From positions 3,038,001-3,102,000 of the forward strand of contig NZ_CP150291.1 in assembly GCF_038051985.1 (NCBI RefSeq): a DNA stretch of 64,000 nt, given 5' to 3'. Positions 63,346 to 64,000 of this stretch are shown in pieces. The stretch is from Solibacillus sp. FSL H8-0523 (GTDB lineage Bacteria; Bacillota; Bacilli; Bacillales_A; Planococcaceae). The first letter of the stretch is position 1, and each line of letters opens with the position of its first letter. The position numbers and the translations under genes were made by a program. The notes below the pieces were generated by a model, which ran no database searches, was not told the origin of the DNA, and saw nothing but the letters and a program-made list of their open reading frames with translations.

Positions 63346-63424
63346 GTGGGCTACGGCATGACAGCATTATGGCCACGTGGTACGTGTCCATACTACTGTC
63401 TTTAATGCCGTTTGCGATGCCCAC
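63346..63424. other. Long imperfect hairpin
   Basis: Nested arms pair over 79 bases: GTGGGC with GCCCAC, CGGCAT with ATGCCG, GACAG with CTGTC, TATGG with CCATA, and CACGTG in the tip. No coding frame or T-run. Possibly a palindromic mobile element or structured RNA. Confidence 0.55.
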
Positions 63425-63439
63425 CAACCCATCATTTTC

Positions 63440-63810
63440 CTCTCGTCATAAAGTTAAGAGCACAAAATCAAGCCGCTTGCGCTAACGCGAGGCGGCAGAT
63501 TGTGAAAAGGTTTGGCGCGGAATGAAGGAATACTTCGAACACATTGCTTCAACGAAAGGAGTTGGACGGAGTGGAGGGGCCGACTTCTAGAGGATAAGCG
63601 TGCGCGGAAAATCCAATGTGAAGTGCCACCGTCAGAGGCACTTCACATTTAGTTGGAGCCACGCCCTCAGAGTAGAAGAACGAATGCTAAGTGCGCCACG
63701 TCCTGTGGCAACGCATTCGTGACCAACATCGTGTTGACCTCCCGCAGCGCAGTACAACGGACTCGAGCTTCAAACATCCTTGCTTCAACACGTTTCCCAC
63801 GTAGCAGAAC
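63440..63810. other. GC-rich, highly structured intergenic block between fxsA and pyk
   Basis: It is richer in GC than its surroundings and contains successive hairpins: CACAAAATC..GATTGTG with GCCGC..GCGGC inside (63461-63504); TCCAATGTGAAGTGCC with GGCACTTCACATT and a more distal TTGGA (63612-63657); and CGAATGC..GCCAC with GTGGC..GCATTCG (63681-63719). The block TCTAGAGGATAAGCGTGCGC recalls intergenic repeats of Bacillaceae. No gene or tRNA seen. It may be a composite repeat or an unknown RNA. Confidence 0.5.
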
Positions 63811-63825
63811 AGCTCTAAATTAAAT

Positions 63826-63864
63826 GTATAAAAAAATCCATTTTCACAACGGAAAATGGATTTT
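63826..63864 (-). terminator. Intrinsic terminator after pyk
   Basis: AATCCATTTTC pairs with GAAAATGGATT, flanked by A and T tracts, 15 bases past the pyk stop. Confidence 0.85.
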
Positions 63865-63878
63865 TATTTGTTTAGCTT

Positions 63879-64000
63879 TTATAGTACGCTCGCATGGCCT
63901 TTATAAATAACGCCTGTTTCTGCGTCCATTGTGATTTCTTGGCCGTGGCGGATTAATGTTGTTGCTTCTTTTACGCCGACGATTACAGGAATCCCAAGGC
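63879..64000 (-). CDS. pyk: Pyruvate kinase, C-terminal end (partial)
   Basis: The minus strand enters the window inside a coding frame that reads [19 protein letters not shown], then [20 protein letters not shown] and TAA. This is the PEP-utilising-enzyme-like C-terminal extension found on Bacillus and Geobacillus pyruvate kinases, so the gene is pyk of the extended type. Position next to fxsA/ytvI and citZ fits the Bacillus order. The rest of the gene lies beyond base 64000. Confidence 0.85.
   Translation of the reverse strand, partial: LGIPVIVGVKEATTLIRHGQEITMDAETGVIYKGHASVL

Noticed and set aside
1-64000. CRISPR arrays, tRNA or rRNA genes, prophage
   Set aside because: No regularly spaced direct repeats, cloverleaf-like sequences, rRNA segments or phage structural genes were seen.

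Overview
The window looks like chromosome of a low-GC, spore-forming Bacillales species, most likely Planococcaceae (Solibacillus/Lysinibacillus-like). The evidence is AT-rich intergenic DNA, strong GGAGG-type ribosome sites, frequent TTG/GTG starts, a small acid-soluble spore protein gene (sspI), a CotY/CotZ-like coat gene, T-box leaders, and a housekeeping gene order that broadly matches the Bacillus subtilis pheST-sspI-ysdABC-rplT-infC-thrS-dnaI-dnaB-nrdR-gapB-coaE-mutM-polA-phoRP-mdh-icd-citZ-pyk region (order recalled from memory).

Bases 1-9200 hold the most unusual locus: three Mur-ligase-like proteins and three ATP-grasp proteins. One polypeptide fuses a YheC/YheD-type ATP-grasp to a Mur ligase domain, an arrangement like cyanophycin synthetase. 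Interleaved are a 145-residue cysteine-bearing, probably beta-rich protein and a CotZ-family coat protein. CATANNNTA boxes of the mother-cell sigma type lie before both minus-strand transcription units. My inference is an uncharacterised spore-surface pathway that ligates amino acids or peptides.

Bases 9200-14400 are accessory. They contain an ECF transporter S component, several small unknown genes separated by a short hairpin repeat (core CCCAAA..TTTGGG), and an IS3-family element that landed inside one copy of that hairpin and carries an extra small membrane ORF. An isochorismatase-family hydrolase follows.

Bases 14400-34500 carry a chemoreceptor, pheST with its T-box, the qoxABCD quinol oxidase, ysgA, sspI, a PTS IIC-type membrane protein, a TetR/pirin pair, argF, a CoxG-like protein, a DUF3784 protein, an M42 peptidase (ysdC), a dimeric dUTPase and ysdB with a clear sigma-W promoter. 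Bases 34500-45100 carry an EcsAB-like ABC transporter, ysdA, the infC-rpmI-rplT operon with its leader, thrS with a T-box, dnaB-dnaI, nrdR and gapB. Bases 45100-64000 carry coaE-mutM-polA, a three-gene ABC/LytTR cassette, hflKC, phoPR, the TCA genes mdh, icd and citZ, ytvI, fxsA and the end of pyk.

Three genes (the first Mur ligase, dnaI, ytvI) lack a normal start where the family N-terminus should be. In each, an ATC codon sits at good distance from a ribosome site, and infC nearby has the classical ATT start. A 122-123 bp intergenic repeat with two full copies shows compensatory stem changes.
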